From the NCBI RefSeq assembly GCF_030160115.1, contig NZ_BSNS01000002.1, positions 361,322 through 425,321 of the forward strand: a stretch of 64,000 nt of DNA, written 5' to 3'. This stretch comes from Devosia nitrariae. GTDB taxonomy: Bacteria; Pseudomonadota; Alphaproteobacteria; Rhizobiales; Devosiaceae. Numbering within the stretch: position 1 is the stretch's first letter; each line of letters opens with the position of its first letter. The translations under genes were made by a program, and so were the position numbers. Below, piece after piece: positions 34,618-43,292 of this stretch. The notes under the pieces were generated by a model. That model saw only the letters and a program-made list of their open reading frames with translations. It did not search any database and was not told the DNA's origin.

Positions 34618-36063
34618 TCAATCCAGCACGAACCCGACGGAGCCCGAGAAGCTGCCGCGCATGCCGTCACCACCGCCGACCCCATAGGTTTTCTCCATGT
34701 GGCCGAGGAAGATCGCCTCGGCATCGCTGGCGATGGCAACGCCCTCGACCGGCGTCGGAATGTAGGGCGACGGCTCGACCAGATAGGGGGTGACCAGAAT
34801 GAGGAGCTCGGTCTGGGAATGGATGAAATCGCGCGAGCGGAACAGCGCGCCGAGGATCGGGATGTTGCCAAGCCCGGGCAACTGGTTGATCTGCTGGCGC
34901 ACCTCGTCCTCCATCAGGCCGGCAATGGCGAGGGTCATGCCGGAATGGAGCTCGACGGTGGTCTTGGCCATGCGTTCGCGGGTGCCGGGGATGGTGATTG
35001 TGCCGGCGGAGAACGCTCCTTCCGAGCTCGGTTCGGAGACCGACGTATCGACCGCCAGAACGATCTTGCCGTTGGATTTCACCGTGGGAGTGAAGGCGAG
35101 CTTCACGCCGAATTCCTTGAACGTATAGGTGACGTTGCCATCATCATCGACATTCGTCGGCACCGGAAACTCACCGCCAGCAAGGAATTCGGCCGGCTGG
35201 CCAGAAATGGCGGTGAGGTTCGGTTCGGCGAGGGTGCGCAGCCCGCCCTGGCGCTCGAGGGCGCGCAAGGATGCTTCCAGCGCGACGTTCCCAACATTGA
35301 GGCCGACGCCGATACTGGAGTTGGCGACGACGTTGGTGGCTCCGCCGAGCGGCTGGTTGCTGATGATGCCGGTTGTCAGCCCGCCGGCGCCGATGGTGGC
35401 GGAAAGGTTGATGCCGAACTGCTTGACGGCCTCGCGGGAAACCTCGGCGACGGTGACCTTGAGCATAACCTGCTGTGAGCCATTAATGGTCACAAGGTTG
35501 GCGACATTCTCGGGTCCGCCGGCGAACTGCACGGCGACCTGGCCGGCGCGCTCGACATCGTCGCCCGAGAGGACCGTGCCCGAGAGCACCACCCGGTTGA
35601 CCGAATCGTTAAGCGTTACCGACTCGACCTGAATGGCCGAGCCGGGCAGGATGCGGGCGAGTGCCGCTTCGAGCGCGCTGCCGACCTGCGACGGTTCCTT
35701 GGTCACCTTGATGTCGAGCACCGAAATGGTGCGGCCCGCCGCATCGAGAAAGAAGATGTTGGTGTCGCCCGGGCCGGTGCCTTGGACAACGGCACGGCGG
35801 GTGGACCGCATCACGGTGCCCGCCACCTGCGGCTGCGAGACGATCACCTCAGCGACGTCCGCCGGCAGATCGACGATGATCGATTTGTTGAGCTCGAGCT
35901 CAAAGGTCTTTGAGGTGCCGTAGCCGGCGACCGCCAAATGCGTCTGTTGCGCGCTCGCCGGTGCCGGCAGCGCCGCCAGAAGGAGACCCGCCAGCAGCAG
36001 GCCTGCCAGACCACGGTGGCGGCGGCTGGCGGGGGCGAGGGCATTGGCAGTCTTGAACAGCAT
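34618..36063 (-). CDS. cpaC: Outer-membrane secretin CpaC/RcpA
   Basis: The pore of the Tad pilus, 481 residues. ATG 36063 gives a signal peptide (GLAGLLLAGLLLAALPAPAS then AQQ). The pilus N-terminal domain carries FELELNKSIIVDLPADVAEV and ISVLDIKV; a BON-like segment (ALARILPGSAIQVESVTLND, VVLSGTV) follows. The secretin domain reads QVMLKVTVAEVSREAVKQFG, GLRTLAEPNLTAISGQPAEF, GGEFPVP and the terminal FRSRDFIHSQTELLILVTPY. Length is normal. The stand-alone gene at 38704 repeats its N-domain. Confidence 0.96.
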   Translation of the reverse strand: MLFKTANALAPASRRHRGLAGLLLAGLLLAALPAPASAQQTHLAVAGYGTSKTFELELNKSIIVDLPADVAEVIVSQPQVAGTVMRSTRRAVVQGTGPGDTNIFFLDAAGRTISVLDIKVTKEPSQVGSALEAALARILPGSAIQVESVTLNDSVNRVVLSGTVLSGDDVERAGQVAVQFAGGPENVANLVTINGSQQVMLKVTVAEVSREAVKQFGINLSATIGAGGLTTGIISNQPLGGATNVVANSSIGVGLNVGNVALEASLRALERQGGLRTLAEPNLTAISGQPAEFLAGGEFPVPTNVDDDGNVTYTFKEFGVKLAFTPTVKSNGKIVLAVDTSVSEPSSEGAFSAGTITIPGTRERMAKTTVELHSGMTLAIAGLMEDEVRQQINQLPGLGNIPILGALFRSRDFIHSQTELLILVTPYLVEPSPYIPTPVEGVAIASDAEAIFLGHMEKTYGVGGGDGMRGSFSGSVGFVLD

Positions 36064-36076
36064 GGTTTCCGGCACC

Positions 36077-37036
36077 TTACTGAACCTGGATCTCAGGTAA
36101 TTGCGGGGGCGGGGCGGGCGGCGCCTCCACGAAGGGAACAGGGGGATATGCCTCGTCGGCGAACGGCGGGACAACGGGTGCAACGGGCGCCGCCTGCGCC
36201 ACCACATCGCTGGAGGATTGACCGGACATGACGCTGGTTTCCCGGCCGAAGCGGATAACCCGCACGGCCTGGTTGGCCGTCTGGCGCTGCGCGATGACCG
36301 GATCCTCGCGAAAATCGGCGATGGAGCGGAGGGCGAGCGAGAGATCGCCCAACGAGTCGGCATTGATCAGGGTTTCGGCCTGCCTCGGGGTGAGCTCGAG
36401 GGTCGCTATATTGCTCTTTTCGAACACTTGCGCCTGCGGACCCTGGTTCCCCTCGGTCTCAGCCGCACCGCCTGAGGCGCCGACCTCGCCGAGGCGCTTG
36501 CCGATGGCCAGCACGCGTACGTTGGCAAGGACGACCTCGGAAATACGCCCGGCGTCTGTCGAGCGTGTCAGCAGCACGTCGACCCGGTCGTTGGGCACCA
36601 CGAAGCCGCCGGCGCTCGACTCGGCGTCCACGGGCACCGAGACTCCACGCATGCCCGGAGCAAGCACCGCCGAAAGATAGCCCTGATCGGTGCGCACCAG
36701 CTTCTGTTCGCGGATCGGCTCGCCGGGGAAGAACTCGAACCTCGCCACTGCTCCGGTGAGCTCGGCCGGCGCATCGGGCATGGCGGCTTTCGTGACGTAT
36801 TCAGACCGCACGGCGCCTTCGGGCCAGTCGAGCCATTCGACGGTTTGCGCCGTGAGGCGCTCGCCCATGCCGATGGCAGCCTTGGCGACCAGCACCTGGG
36901 TCCGGGCTTCCTCGCGCACCACCTCGGTGACGACGGTCCGTGGAGCCGGACTGTCGCCGCCGCGCATGACCAGGAACGCAGCCAGCAACCCAGCTACCAA
37001 GGCCACCAACAACAGAACGATCCGCGCCGGTTTCAT
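36077..37036 (-). CDS. cpaB: Tad pilus assembly protein CpaB/RcpC
   Basis: A periplasmic SAF-domain protein of about 319 residues that supports the secretin and stabilises pili. ATG 37036 lies eight bases after GGAG; ATG 37042 overlaps the usual spacing. One helix (IVLLLVALVAGLLAAFLVMR) is followed by the SAF domain (VLVAKAAIGMGERLTAQTVE, AVARFEFFPGEPIREQKLVR), RGVSVPVDAESSAGGFVVPN, RVDVLLTRSTD and LELTPRQAETLINADSLGDL. The C-terminus is Pro-rich. It lies 13 bp before cpaC. Confidence 0.93.
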   Translation of the reverse strand: MKPARIVLLLVALVAGLLAAFLVMRGGDSPAPRTVVTEVVREEARTQVLVAKAAIGMGERLTAQTVEWLDWPEGAVRSEYVTKAAMPDAPAELTGAVARFEFFPGEPIREQKLVRTDQGYLSAVLAPGMRGVSVPVDAESSAGGFVVPNDRVDVLLTRSTDAGRISEVVLANVRVLAIGKRLGEVGASGGAAETEGNQGPQAQVFEKSNIATLELTPRQAETLINADSLGDLSLALRSIADFREDPVIAQRQTANQAVRVIRFGRETSVMSGQSSSDVVAQAAPVAPVVPPFADEAYPPVPFVEAPPAPPPQLPEIQVQ

Positions 37037-37257
37037 CGACATTACTCCGGTTGAACCCCCAGGCCCGCCGGCATTAACGGGCCGCAGCCAGACGCAAAAC
37101 GCCCGCTACCACCGTCGGACTATGCCTTCAAACGGTCAAAGTTTGGTTAACCGGCACTTGTGAAAGTCGGTTAAGGAGCGGTGAAGGTCTTGCAGAATGC
37201 GAACCGGTTCAGCTGGCGGCACAGGCCTCCTGGACGCATCGAGCGTCCACGCGCCGA

Positions 37258-37761
37258 TCAAAACCCCGAGAGGCGTTCGAAGATGGCGGTATTGGAATAG
37301 GTCATCAGGCCGGCAGCGGCCAGTGCAATGCCATAAGGGATGCCCGACTTGGAATTGTGCAAGCGTTCGAGCCAAGCGTGGCGGGCAATGAACGGGGTCA
37401 AGGGCAGACGGCGCAGCATCAGGATAACGAGCGTCAGCACACCGCCGGCAAGCGCGGCATAGACGAGATAGGGCAGCGTCAGCCCGAAACCGAGCCAGAG
37501 CGTCGTGGCGGCGGCGAGCTTGGCATCACCCCCGCCGATCCAGCCGAGTGCAAAGAGCGCGAAAGCCGCTATGAGCACGACTACGGCGCAGGCCACGTGC
37601 ATGGCGAACTGCTGGAGCGGCAGGTTGACGGCGAGCGCCAGCACCAGGAAGCCGGCCACCAGTAGCAGCACCAGCTTGTTGGAGATGCGCATAGTCAAGA
37701 GGTCCGTCGATGCAGCGACGGCCATGGCGAGCGGGAAGAAGAAAAGGGCTATGGTGGACAT
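37258..37761 (-). CDS. cpaA: Prepilin peptidase CpaA/TadV
   Basis: An A24-family aspartic protease of the inner membrane that cleaves prepilins. The 167-residue protein has the first catalytic Asp in AAVAASTDLLTMRISNKL (as MAVAASTDLLTMRI) and the second in the GxGD motif LGWIGGGDAKLAAATTLW, with about six hydrophobic segments. It lacks the N-methylation domain, as expected for the Tad type. A 222 bp gap separates it from cpaB, so cpaB may have its own promoter. Substrates are the two Flp pilins just upstream and the TadE/F proteins. Confidence 0.93.
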   Translation of the reverse strand: MSTIALFFFPLAMAVAASTDLLTMRISNKLVLLLVAGFLVLALAVNLPLQQFAMHVACAVVVLIAAFALFALGWIGGGDAKLAAATTLWLGFGLTLPYLVYAALAGGVLTLVILMLRRLPLTPFIARHAWLERLHNSKSGIPYGIALAAAGLMTYSNTAIFERLSGF

Positions 37762-37855
37762 TGCGGTTCGGTGAACACTGTCTGGTTCCGGTCAATTCCG
37801 ACTATAGGCCAAACCGGTAAATCATCCCGAAACGCACTCGTCAGCCAGGCGACTG

Positions 37856-38038
37856 CTAGAACTTCTCGTTCGCGGTATCGAATTCGGTAGCAACACTAGA
37901 GAAGAGCCCCCCGACCGGCTCACCGAGCAATGCGATCGAAGCGACCACCATAATGGCAAGCAATGCCGCCAGAAGTCCGTATTCAATTGCAGTCGCACCT
38001 GTGTCTTCACTCAGAAAATGTCGGAGCCGCGTTGCCAT
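37856..38038 (-). CDS. flp: Flp/Fap pilin 1
   Basis: A 60-residue type IVb pilin. The processing site is Gly followed by ATAIEYGLLAALLAIMVV, with Glu at +5 and Tyr at +6 as in all Flp pilins; the lead is MATRLRHFLSEDTG. After the helix the mature part is short (ALLGEPVGGLFSSVATEFD). It lies downstream of the second pilin, separated by a symmetrical hairpin at 38077-38098, and upstream of cpaA. Confidence 0.93.
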   Translation of the reverse strand: MATRLRHFLSEDTGATAIEYGLLAALLAIMVVASIALLGEPVGGLFSSVATEFDTANEKF

Positions 38039-38076
38039 CGAACACCTTCCAAACTCTTCGACCAGTTACAGATCAG

Positions 38077-38098
38077 AAAAGGAGCCGTGGCTCCTTTT
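38077..38098 (-). terminator. Hairpin between the two pilin genes
   Basis: AAAAGGAGCC (38077-38086) and GGCTCCTTTT (38089-38098) form an exact ten-base inverted repeat with a two-base centre. In the minus-strand RNA, the A-run pairs with a U-run, as in bidirectional terminators. It lies just downstream of pilin 2 and so could stop or attenuate transcription before pilin 1. Confidence 0.55.
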
Positions 38099-38126
38099 CT
38101 TTCATTGATTCAGCAGCGGGCCGAAC

Positions 38127-38333
38127 TTACGGCGTGGTTTCTTCGCCGCTCTCAAGCGCGGACGTAGGATCGGTCAGCGTACCTGCGATGTTCTCGAAAG
38201 TAGTCGACAGGCCCGGGCCCAGAAGGGAAATCGCGGCGATGACGATAACGGCCATTAGGGCGGCGATCAGGCCGTATTCGATTGCGGTCGCGCCGGACTC
38301 GTCCTTCGCGAAGCGGGCAAAAATGGTCTTCAT
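38127..38333 (-). CDS. flp: Flp/Fap pilin 2
   Basis: A 68-residue type IVb pilin, first gene of the leftward pilus cluster. The lead is MKTIFARFAKDESG, with Gly at the cleavage site and ATAIEYGLIAALMAVIVIAA (Glu +5, Tyr +6). The tail is longer than that of pilin 1 and acidic (TDPTSALESGEETTP), which would change the fibre surface. ATG 38333 is preferred; TTG 38342 is an alternative. A ribosome site AAGGAG lies upstream. Confidence 0.92.
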   Translation of the reverse strand: MKTIFARFAKDESGATAIEYGLIAALMAVIVIAAISLLGPGLSTTFENIAGTLTDPTSALESGEETTP

Positions 38334-38703
38334 AGTCTCCAAAGCTCCTTGCTCACGTCACAGGTGACGTCATGGGTTCGACACGTCACTCCATCGAACT
38401 GGTGGCGACGCTAGTGGGGACGTCTTGAAATTACGTTAATCGACTTGAGCCGTTCCCGGAATTAGTTCGGCGGTTTGCGCATGGAAATCAAACAGTTAAC
38501 GAAGACGGTGGCATTTTACGCAAAGCTGACCACCCCAACGCCCTCGCGCCCTATTCTTCATAATACAGTACATTTTTAGATAAATATTATTTGAACCTCT
38601 CACTCATTATCTCCGCGGCCAATGAAAGCATGCGCAGGTGCTAACGCGGAACTGGCGGTCTCGTCATTTGCCAATTGTTCACCATTCTCGCGGAAACTGG
38701 CTG
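38334..38703. promoter_or_regulatory. AT-rich divergent promoter region of the pilus locus
   Basis: About 360 bp between pilin 2 and the plus-strand pilus gene, without a gene. The stretch 38553-38605 (for example TTTTTAGATAAATATTATTT) is very AT-rich compared with the surrounding high-GC sequence, as expected for a strong promoter or a nucleoid-protein binding site. I could not fix -35 and -10 boxes with confidence. Confidence 0.4.
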
Positions 38704-39192
38704 ATGATCCGTCGCAGAGTCTCGAGTCCCCAGATGCCATCAAGAGTCGTTGCCCTGTTTCTCCTCCCAATCTTGGTGCTGACGCCGCTCGCCTCCTCGG
38801 GTGTCATAGCCCAGGAGGACGCGGCGCCGATCTCGGTTAACGCCAACATGGCGCGGATCCTGCGGCTGTCAGCTCCAGCGGCGACGGTCATCATCGGCAA
38901 TCCGGGTATCGCGGACGTCACCATTCAGGACCCGACGACACTGATCCTGACAGGCAAGAATTACGGGCAGACCAACCTTATCGTCATGGACGCGGCCGGC
39001 GAACCGATCGCCGACACCCTCATAGACGTGGTGCAGCTGCAGGCCGGGATTATGACCGTCTATCAGGGGCTGGAGCGAACCACGGTTGTCTGCGCGCCGG
39101 TCTGCCAGCCAACGGTCATGCTCGGCGACGCGCCGGGTTACACCAGCAACACCATCGCGTCGTCACGGCTCATCGAAGACCTGACGCGATAG
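38704..39192 (+). CDS. Stand-alone pilus assembly N-terminal domain protein
   Basis: A secreted protein of about 162 residues related to the N-domain of secretin CpaC. The signal peptide is VVALFLLPILVLTPLASSGV ahead of IAQED. The mature part reads ISVNANMARILRLSAPAATV, IIGNPGIADVTIQDPTTLIL and GKNYGQTNLIVMDAAGEPI, the same fold as the secretin N-domain at about 35800-36000. Two cysteines (VVCAPVCQPTVM) could form a disulphide. It could cap or dock on the secretin. The start is uncertain: ATG 38704 (weak GGAAA) or ATG 38734. Divergent from the pilins. Confidence 0.83.
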   Translation: MIRRRVSSPQMPSRVVALFLLPILVLTPLASSGVIAQEDAAPISVNANMARILRLSAPAATVIIGNPGIADVTIQDPTTLILTGKNYGQTNLIVMDAAGEPIADTLIDVVQLQAGIMTVYQGLERTTVVCAPVCQPTVMLGDAPGYTSNTIASSRLIEDLTR

Positions 39193-39307
39193 AGCGCGCC
39201 GTTAACAAAGCGTTCACCACCTTCACAGCTGGCAGCAAACGTCCGGATTTTCCTAACCTTCGATTAGCCAGGTCCGCCTAGCATCGCGCCGTCATCGACG
39301 AGCACTG

Positions 39308-39889
39308 ATGCCCATGAGGAGACCATTGCTGTTGCCCAGAACCTTGCTGCGCGCCGGCCGGCGCCGGCGCGGGCATTTCGTGCACGACGAGCGCGGCGCC
39401 ACCATCGTCGAGTTCGCCCTGCTCTCGGTACCTTTCTTTGCGATCATCGGCGCCATACTCGAAACCGCGATGATCTTCCTTGCCAGCGAGGTGTTGGATG
39501 CGGCCGTCCACGACGCCAATCGCCTGATCCTTACCGGGCAGGCGCAGGTCTCGGGTTTCGACGCCGAGGACTTCCGCGCGTCAATCTGCGACCACACATT
39601 CGGCTTCTTCGGCGACTGCAGCGGCATCCATGTGCGGGTGACACCAGTCACCAGTTTCGCCTCGGCAAGTGCCGTTCCGCCGGTAGACATCACCTGCACC
39701 GAGACCTGCGACTGGACGGCCCCTCAGGTGTTCACGCCCGGCCAGGGCTCGAGCGTGATGATGGTTCAGGCGTACTACAAGTGGCCGACCTTGCTCAATT
39801 TTGCCAACTTCACCTTCGCCAATCTCGGCGACAACACGCGCTTGCTGGCCGCAGTCCGCGTGTTCCGTAACGAGCCGTTCTCGGGATGA
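39308..39889 (+). CDS. TadE-family pseudopilin
   Basis: A 193-residue minor pilin-like membrane protein. The N-terminal processing region reads VHDERG then ATIVEFALLSVPFFAIIGA, with Gly at -1 and Glu at +5, so CpaA should cleave it. The rest is periplasmic with four cysteines (SICDHTFGFFGDCSG, ITCTETCDW) suitable for disulphides. It is coupled by ATGA to the next gene. In other Tad systems TadE and TadF are both needed for fimbriae. Confidence 0.9.
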   Translation: MPMRRPLLLPRTLLRAGRRRRGHFVHDERGATIVEFALLSVPFFAIIGAILETAMIFLASEVLDAAVHDANRLILTGQAQVSGFDAEDFRASICDHTFGFFGDCSGIHVRVTPVTSFASASAVPPVDITCTETCDWTAPQVFTPGQGSSVMMVQAYYKWPTLLNFANFTFANLGDNTRLLAAVRVFRNEPFSG

Positions 39890-40476
39890 GGGCGCTGCGG
39901 AACCTGGGCAGGCGATTTGCTACCGACAACTCGGCGGTCGCGGCGGTGGAGTTCGCGCTCGTCCTGCCGGTGATGCTGCTGCTTTATCTTGGGACGATGG
40001 AGGCCAGTGCGCTCATATCCATGGACCGGCGGGTGCAGACCGTGGCGGGCACGATCGGCGACCTGGTGGCGCGGGAGGACAAAACGATCCCCGCGGCAAG
40101 ACTCAAGGACTATTTCCGCGCGGCCGAGAATATCATCGCGCCCTTTCCGACCGATAAGCTCGTTCAGACGGTATCATTCATTTCTATCGACGCGGACGGA
40201 GAAACGCTGATCGAATGGAGCCGCAGGTTCACGGGCGCGGGCGCGGGTGAGGAGCGCGACCATACCGCCGGGCACACGGCTGGCGAGTCCTACGATCTGC
40301 CCGAGGAGATCACCAGCCTCGCCGAGAACGGCTATGTCGTCGTCTCGGAGGCCTCCTACAGCTACACGCCGCTCCTTGGCCTGGTGTTCGAAAGCGACTT
40401 CCCGCTCTACCGGGAGAATTTCTACCTGCCGCGCTTCGGCGAGAAGATCTGCTACGACGCCGCTCCTCCCTGCTGA
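39886..40476 (+). CDS. TadE/TadF-family pseudopilin
   Basis: A 196-residue pilin-like membrane protein, start overlapping the TadE stop (ATGA). Its hydrophobic lead is DNSAVAAVEFALVLPVMLLL with Glu at +5, but the residue expected to be Gly at -1 is Ala (NSA|VAAVEF), which may slow or block processing. The periplasmic region contains LVAREDKTIPAARLKDYFRA and ends with two cysteines (KICYDAAPPC). It is the last pilus gene on the plus strand; no TadG with a von Willebrand domain is present here. Confidence 0.87.
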   Translation: MRALRNLGRRFATDNSAVAAVEFALVLPVMLLLYLGTMEASALISMDRRVQTVAGTIGDLVAREDKTIPAARLKDYFRAAENIIAPFPTDKLVQTVSFISIDADGETLIEWSRRFTGAGAGEERDHTAGHTAGESYDLPEEITSLAENGYVVVSEASYSYTPLLGLVFESDFPLYRENFYLPRFGEKICYDAAPPC

Positions 40477-40542
40477 CCGCCTTGCACCCGGCTAGCGGGC
40501 GTGCCAAGAGCCGGTGTCTCTCGCTCCATCTCCCGGATTCTC

Positions 40543-41160
40543 ATGACCGAGCCCCTCATCCCCGTCTTCGACCTCGGCGGCGTCTTCGTCGACTGGAACC
40601 CGATGTACCTGTTCCGCAAGCTCTTTCCGACGGAAGAGGAGGCGGCCTGGTTCCACGAGAACATCTGCACCAGCGCCTGGAACCTCGAGTTCGATGCGGG
40701 CGAAATCTATTCCGAAGGCGTGGCTAAGCTCATCACGCGCTTTCCCAGATACTGGCGCGAGATCCAGGCCTACGACCTCAGGTGGAAGGAAACCTTCAAC
40801 GGCTTCATCGACGGGACCGTGGCAATCCACGACGAGCTCGTCGACGCCGAGATCCCCACCTTCGCCATCACCAACTTCTCGTGGGAGAAATGGGTGACAT
40901 GCCTTGGCGAATGGCCGTTCCTCGAAAAATTCGACGGGGTGATCGTCTCGGGGCTCGAAGGGCTGGTGAAGCCCGATGTGCGCATCTACCGACTGTTCTG
41001 CGAGCGCTACGGCCTGGCGCCGGAAAGCTGCGTCTTTGTCGACGACAACGAATCCAACGTGATCGCAGCGCGCAATTTCGGCATGGAGGCCATCCACTTC
41101 GTGTCGCCGGAGGACCTGCGGGCGCGCCTCATCGGCTACGGATTGCCGTTGAAGGCGTAG
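40543..41160 (+). CDS. HAD-superfamily hydrolase
   Basis: A cytoplasmic phosphatase-like protein of 205 residues. Motif I is VFDLGGVFVDWNPMYLF (nucleophile Asp; the usual second Asp is Gly, as in the YihX/HAD-IA group), motif II is FAITNFS, and motif III/IV is CVFVDDNESNVIAARNFG. The cap reads LRWKETFNGFIDGTV. ATG 40543 is chosen because the family begins just before motif I. It stands alone between the pilus genes and a long inverted repeat. The substrate is unknown. Confidence 0.88.
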   Translation: MTEPLIPVFDLGGVFVDWNPMYLFRKLFPTEEEAAWFHENICTSAWNLEFDAGEIYSEGVAKLITRFPRYWREIQAYDLRWKETFNGFIDGTVAIHDELVDAEIPTFAITNFSWEKWVTCLGEWPFLEKFDGVIVSGLEGLVKPDVRIYRLFCERYGLAPESCVFVDDNESNVIAARNFGMEAIHFVSPEDLRARLIGYGLPLKA

Positions 41161-41186
41161 AAATTGCCCAGGGGGCCGCGAAAGGC

Positions 41187-41313
41187 CCCCTCACCCGCCG
41201 GCTTCGCCGTCGACCTCTCCCCGAAGGGGCGAGGTGAACCTGGTGCTCGTGTATAGATCGTGCGCCTCCACAGCGTCCCCTCGCCCCTCTGGGGAGAGGG
41301 TTAGGGTGAGGGG
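41187..41313. repeat. Long inverted repeat downstream of upp
   Basis: CCCCTCACC at 41187-41195 is mirrored by GGTGAGGGG at 41305-41313, with further pairs inside (GACCTCTCCCCGAAGGGGCG; TCGCCCCTCTGGGGAGAGGG). The RNA would fold into a strong cruciform. It lies between the ends of convergent HAD and upp, so it may act as a terminator. Its modular form suggests a dispersed palindromic element. Confidence 0.65.
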
Positions 41314-41352
41314 CTATTAAGCTGCAAGACGCACAGGTCGGATCAGTGGCGC

Positions 41353-41997
41353 CTACTTCGTGCCGTACATGCGGTCGCCCGCATCGCCGAGCCCCGGTAC
41401 AATGTACCCCTTCTCGTTGAGGTGGCTGTCGATCGAGGCGGTAAAGACCGGCACGTCGGGGTGCATGGCGGTGAAATGCTCGACGCCTTCCGGGGCGGCG
41501 AGCAGGCAGAGGAAGCGGATCTTGTTGGCGCCGCGCTCCTTGAGCTTGTCGATGGCGGCGGTGGCCGAGTTGGCGGTGGCGAGCATCGGATCGACGACAA
41601 TGATCAGCCGGTCCTCGAGGTTGGACGGCGCCTTGAAGTAATATTCGACCGGCTGCAGTGTCTCGTGATCGCGGTAGATGCCGATATGGGCGACCCGCGC
41701 GGCCGGCACGAGTTCCAGCATGCCTTCGAGCAACCCGTTGCCGGCCCTGAGAATCGACGCGAAGACGAGCTTCTTGCCCTTGATGGTGGGCGCCTCCATC
41801 CGTTCGAGCGGCGTTTCGATGGGGATCATCTCGAGCTCGAGATCGCGGGTGACCTCGTAGCAGAGGAGATGGGCGATCTCGCGCAGCAGGCGCCGAAAAC
41901 TTGCGGTCGAAGTCTCCTTGTCACGCATGATGGTCAGCTTATGCTGGATCAGGGGGTGATCGACCACCGTGACGTTGGGCAGGACTTTATGGTTCAT
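41353..41997 (-). CDS. upp: Uracil phosphoribosyltransferase
   Basis: Salvages uracil to UMP with PRPP, in the cytoplasm. ATG 41997 gives a 214-residue protein with [20 protein letters not shown], the PRPP region ([39 protein letters not shown]) and [17 protein letters not shown] at the C-terminus, matching the family length of about 210. It ends the leftward salvage cluster after deoB (75 bp upstream), where it recycles the uracil released by DeoA. Confidence 0.96.
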   Translation of the reverse strand: MNHKVLPNVTVVDHPLIQHKLTIMRDKETSTASFRRLLREIAHLLCYEVTRDLELEMIPIETPLERMEAPTIKGKKLVFASILRAGNGLLEGMLELVPAARVAHIGIYRDHETLQPVEYYFKAPSNLEDRLIIVVDPMLATANSATAAIDKLKERGANKIRFLCLLAAPEGVEHFTAMHPDVPVFTASIDSHLNEKGYIVPGLGDAGDRMYGTK

Positions 41998-42072
41998 GGC
42001 TCGGCCACCCCGGCTGTTTTGCCTTGCCGCGTTCTGGATGCGCGGCGTTGCGCCTATTTTGCGAAGCACGTC

Positions 42073-43290
42073 TTAGAGGAAACTGCGCCCATGCGGTCCC
42101 GGGGCCAATCCGAGCCAATGAGCGATGCTTTCGCCAATATCCGCGAAGGTGTGCCTGATGCCAATCTCGCCCGGCGTCAGGCTTGGGGAAAACATCAGGA
42201 TCGGCACCTGCTCGCGCGTGTGGTCGGTGCCCCGCCAGGTCGGGTCGTTGCCGTGGTCAGCGGTAATGATGACAAGGTCGTCGTCGCGCAGCTCGGCAAT
42301 GAGCTCGGGCACGCGACCGTCGAACTGCTCCAGGGCATCGGCATAGCCCGGCACGTCGCGCCGATGGCCGAACTCGGAATCGAAATCGACGAAATTGGTG
42401 AAGATCAGCGCCCCGTCCTCGGCCATTTTCATGGCGTCGATGGTGGCGTTGAACAGCGGCATCAGGCCGGTGGCCTTGATCTTGTGGGTCACGCCACGAC
42501 CCGCATAAATGTCCGAAATCTTGCCGATGGCATAGACTTGGCGGCCGGTAGCCTTGGCGCGGTCGAGAAGCGTCGGCTCAGGCGGCTCAATGGCAAAATC
42601 GCGCCGGTTGCCGGTGCGCTTGAAGGTGTCGGCCGCCTCGCCGACGAAGGGACGGGCGATGACACGGCCGATGTTCAACGGCTTGGTGAGCTCGAAGGCG
42701 ACCTTGCAGATCTCATAGAGCCGCTCGAGGCCGAAATGGGTTTCGTGGGCGGCGATCTGAAAGACGGAGTCGATCGAGGTATAGCAGATGGGCTTGCCGG
42801 TGCGGATGTGCTCTTCGCCGAGCTCGGCGATGATGGTAGTGCCCGAAGCGTGCTTATTGCCGAGAATACCGGGGAGCCCGGCCCGAGCGACGAACTCGGC
42901 GATTAGCTCATCAGGAAAGGTCGGTTCGTTCTGCGGGAAGTACCCCCACTCGAACGGCACCGGCACGCCGGCGATCTCCCAATGGCCGGAAGGCGTGTCC
43001 TTGCCCTTGCTGACCTCGCGACCGACGCCGAAGCGGCCGCCCTTGGGCTTGGCGGAGAGGTTGGGCGGGGTTTTACCGGTCGAGAGCGTGACGGCGGCGC
43101 CAAGGCCCATGGCATCAAGATTGGGGATACGCAGCGGTCCGGCACGCAGGTCCTCGCGGTCGCCGCGTCCGTCGGCGCAGGCCTCGGCGATATGGCCGAG
43201 TGTATTGGATCCGTCGTCGCCATAGGCAGGCGCGTCCGGCGCTCCGCCGATGCCGACGCTGTCCAGAAGGCAGATGATGGCGCGCGGCAT
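42073..43290 (-). CDS. deoB: Phosphopentomutase
   Basis: Interconverts (deoxy)ribose-1-phosphate and -5-phosphate. The 405-residue enzyme of the alkaline phosphatase superfamily has [20 protein letters not shown] (metal Asp), [18 protein letters not shown] (catalytic Thr), [34 protein letters not shown] and [20 protein letters not shown] (metal ligands). Length is normal. It starts 2 bp after deoA, and its product feeds DeoC, encoded further up the same cluster. Confidence 0.97.
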   Translation of the reverse strand: MPRAIICLLDSVGIGGAPDAPAYGDDGSNTLGHIAEACADGRGDREDLRAGPLRIPNLDAMGLGAAVTLSTGKTPPNLSAKPKGGRFGVGREVSKGKDTPSGHWEIAGVPVPFEWGYFPQNEPTFPDELIAEFVARAGLPGILGNKHASGTTIIAELGEEHIRTGKPICYTSIDSVFQIAAHETHFGLERLYEICKVAFELTKPLNIGRVIARPFVGEAADTFKRTGNRRDFAIEPPEPTLLDRAKATGRQVYAIGKISDIYAGRGVTHKIKATGLMPLFNATIDAMKMAEDGALIFTNFVDFDSEFGHRRDVPGYADALEQFDGRVPELIAELRDDDLVIITADHGNDPTWRGTDHTREQVPILMFSPSLTPGEIGIRHTFADIGESIAHWLGLAPGPHGRSFL

Positions 43291-43292
43291 GG

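Noticed and set aside
33733..35478. 581-codon plus-strand frame across cpaE and cpaC
   Set aside because: Composition is that of a GC-rich shadow; the minus-strand CpaE and CpaC motifs are unambiguous.
37136..37375. Minus-strand frame between cpaA and cpaB
   Set aside because: It overlaps the end of cpaA in another frame and has no motif; the gap is more likely a promoter region.
41422..42906. 494-codon plus-strand frame across upp and deoB
   Set aside because: No start context or motif; antisense to two well-defined salvage enzymes.
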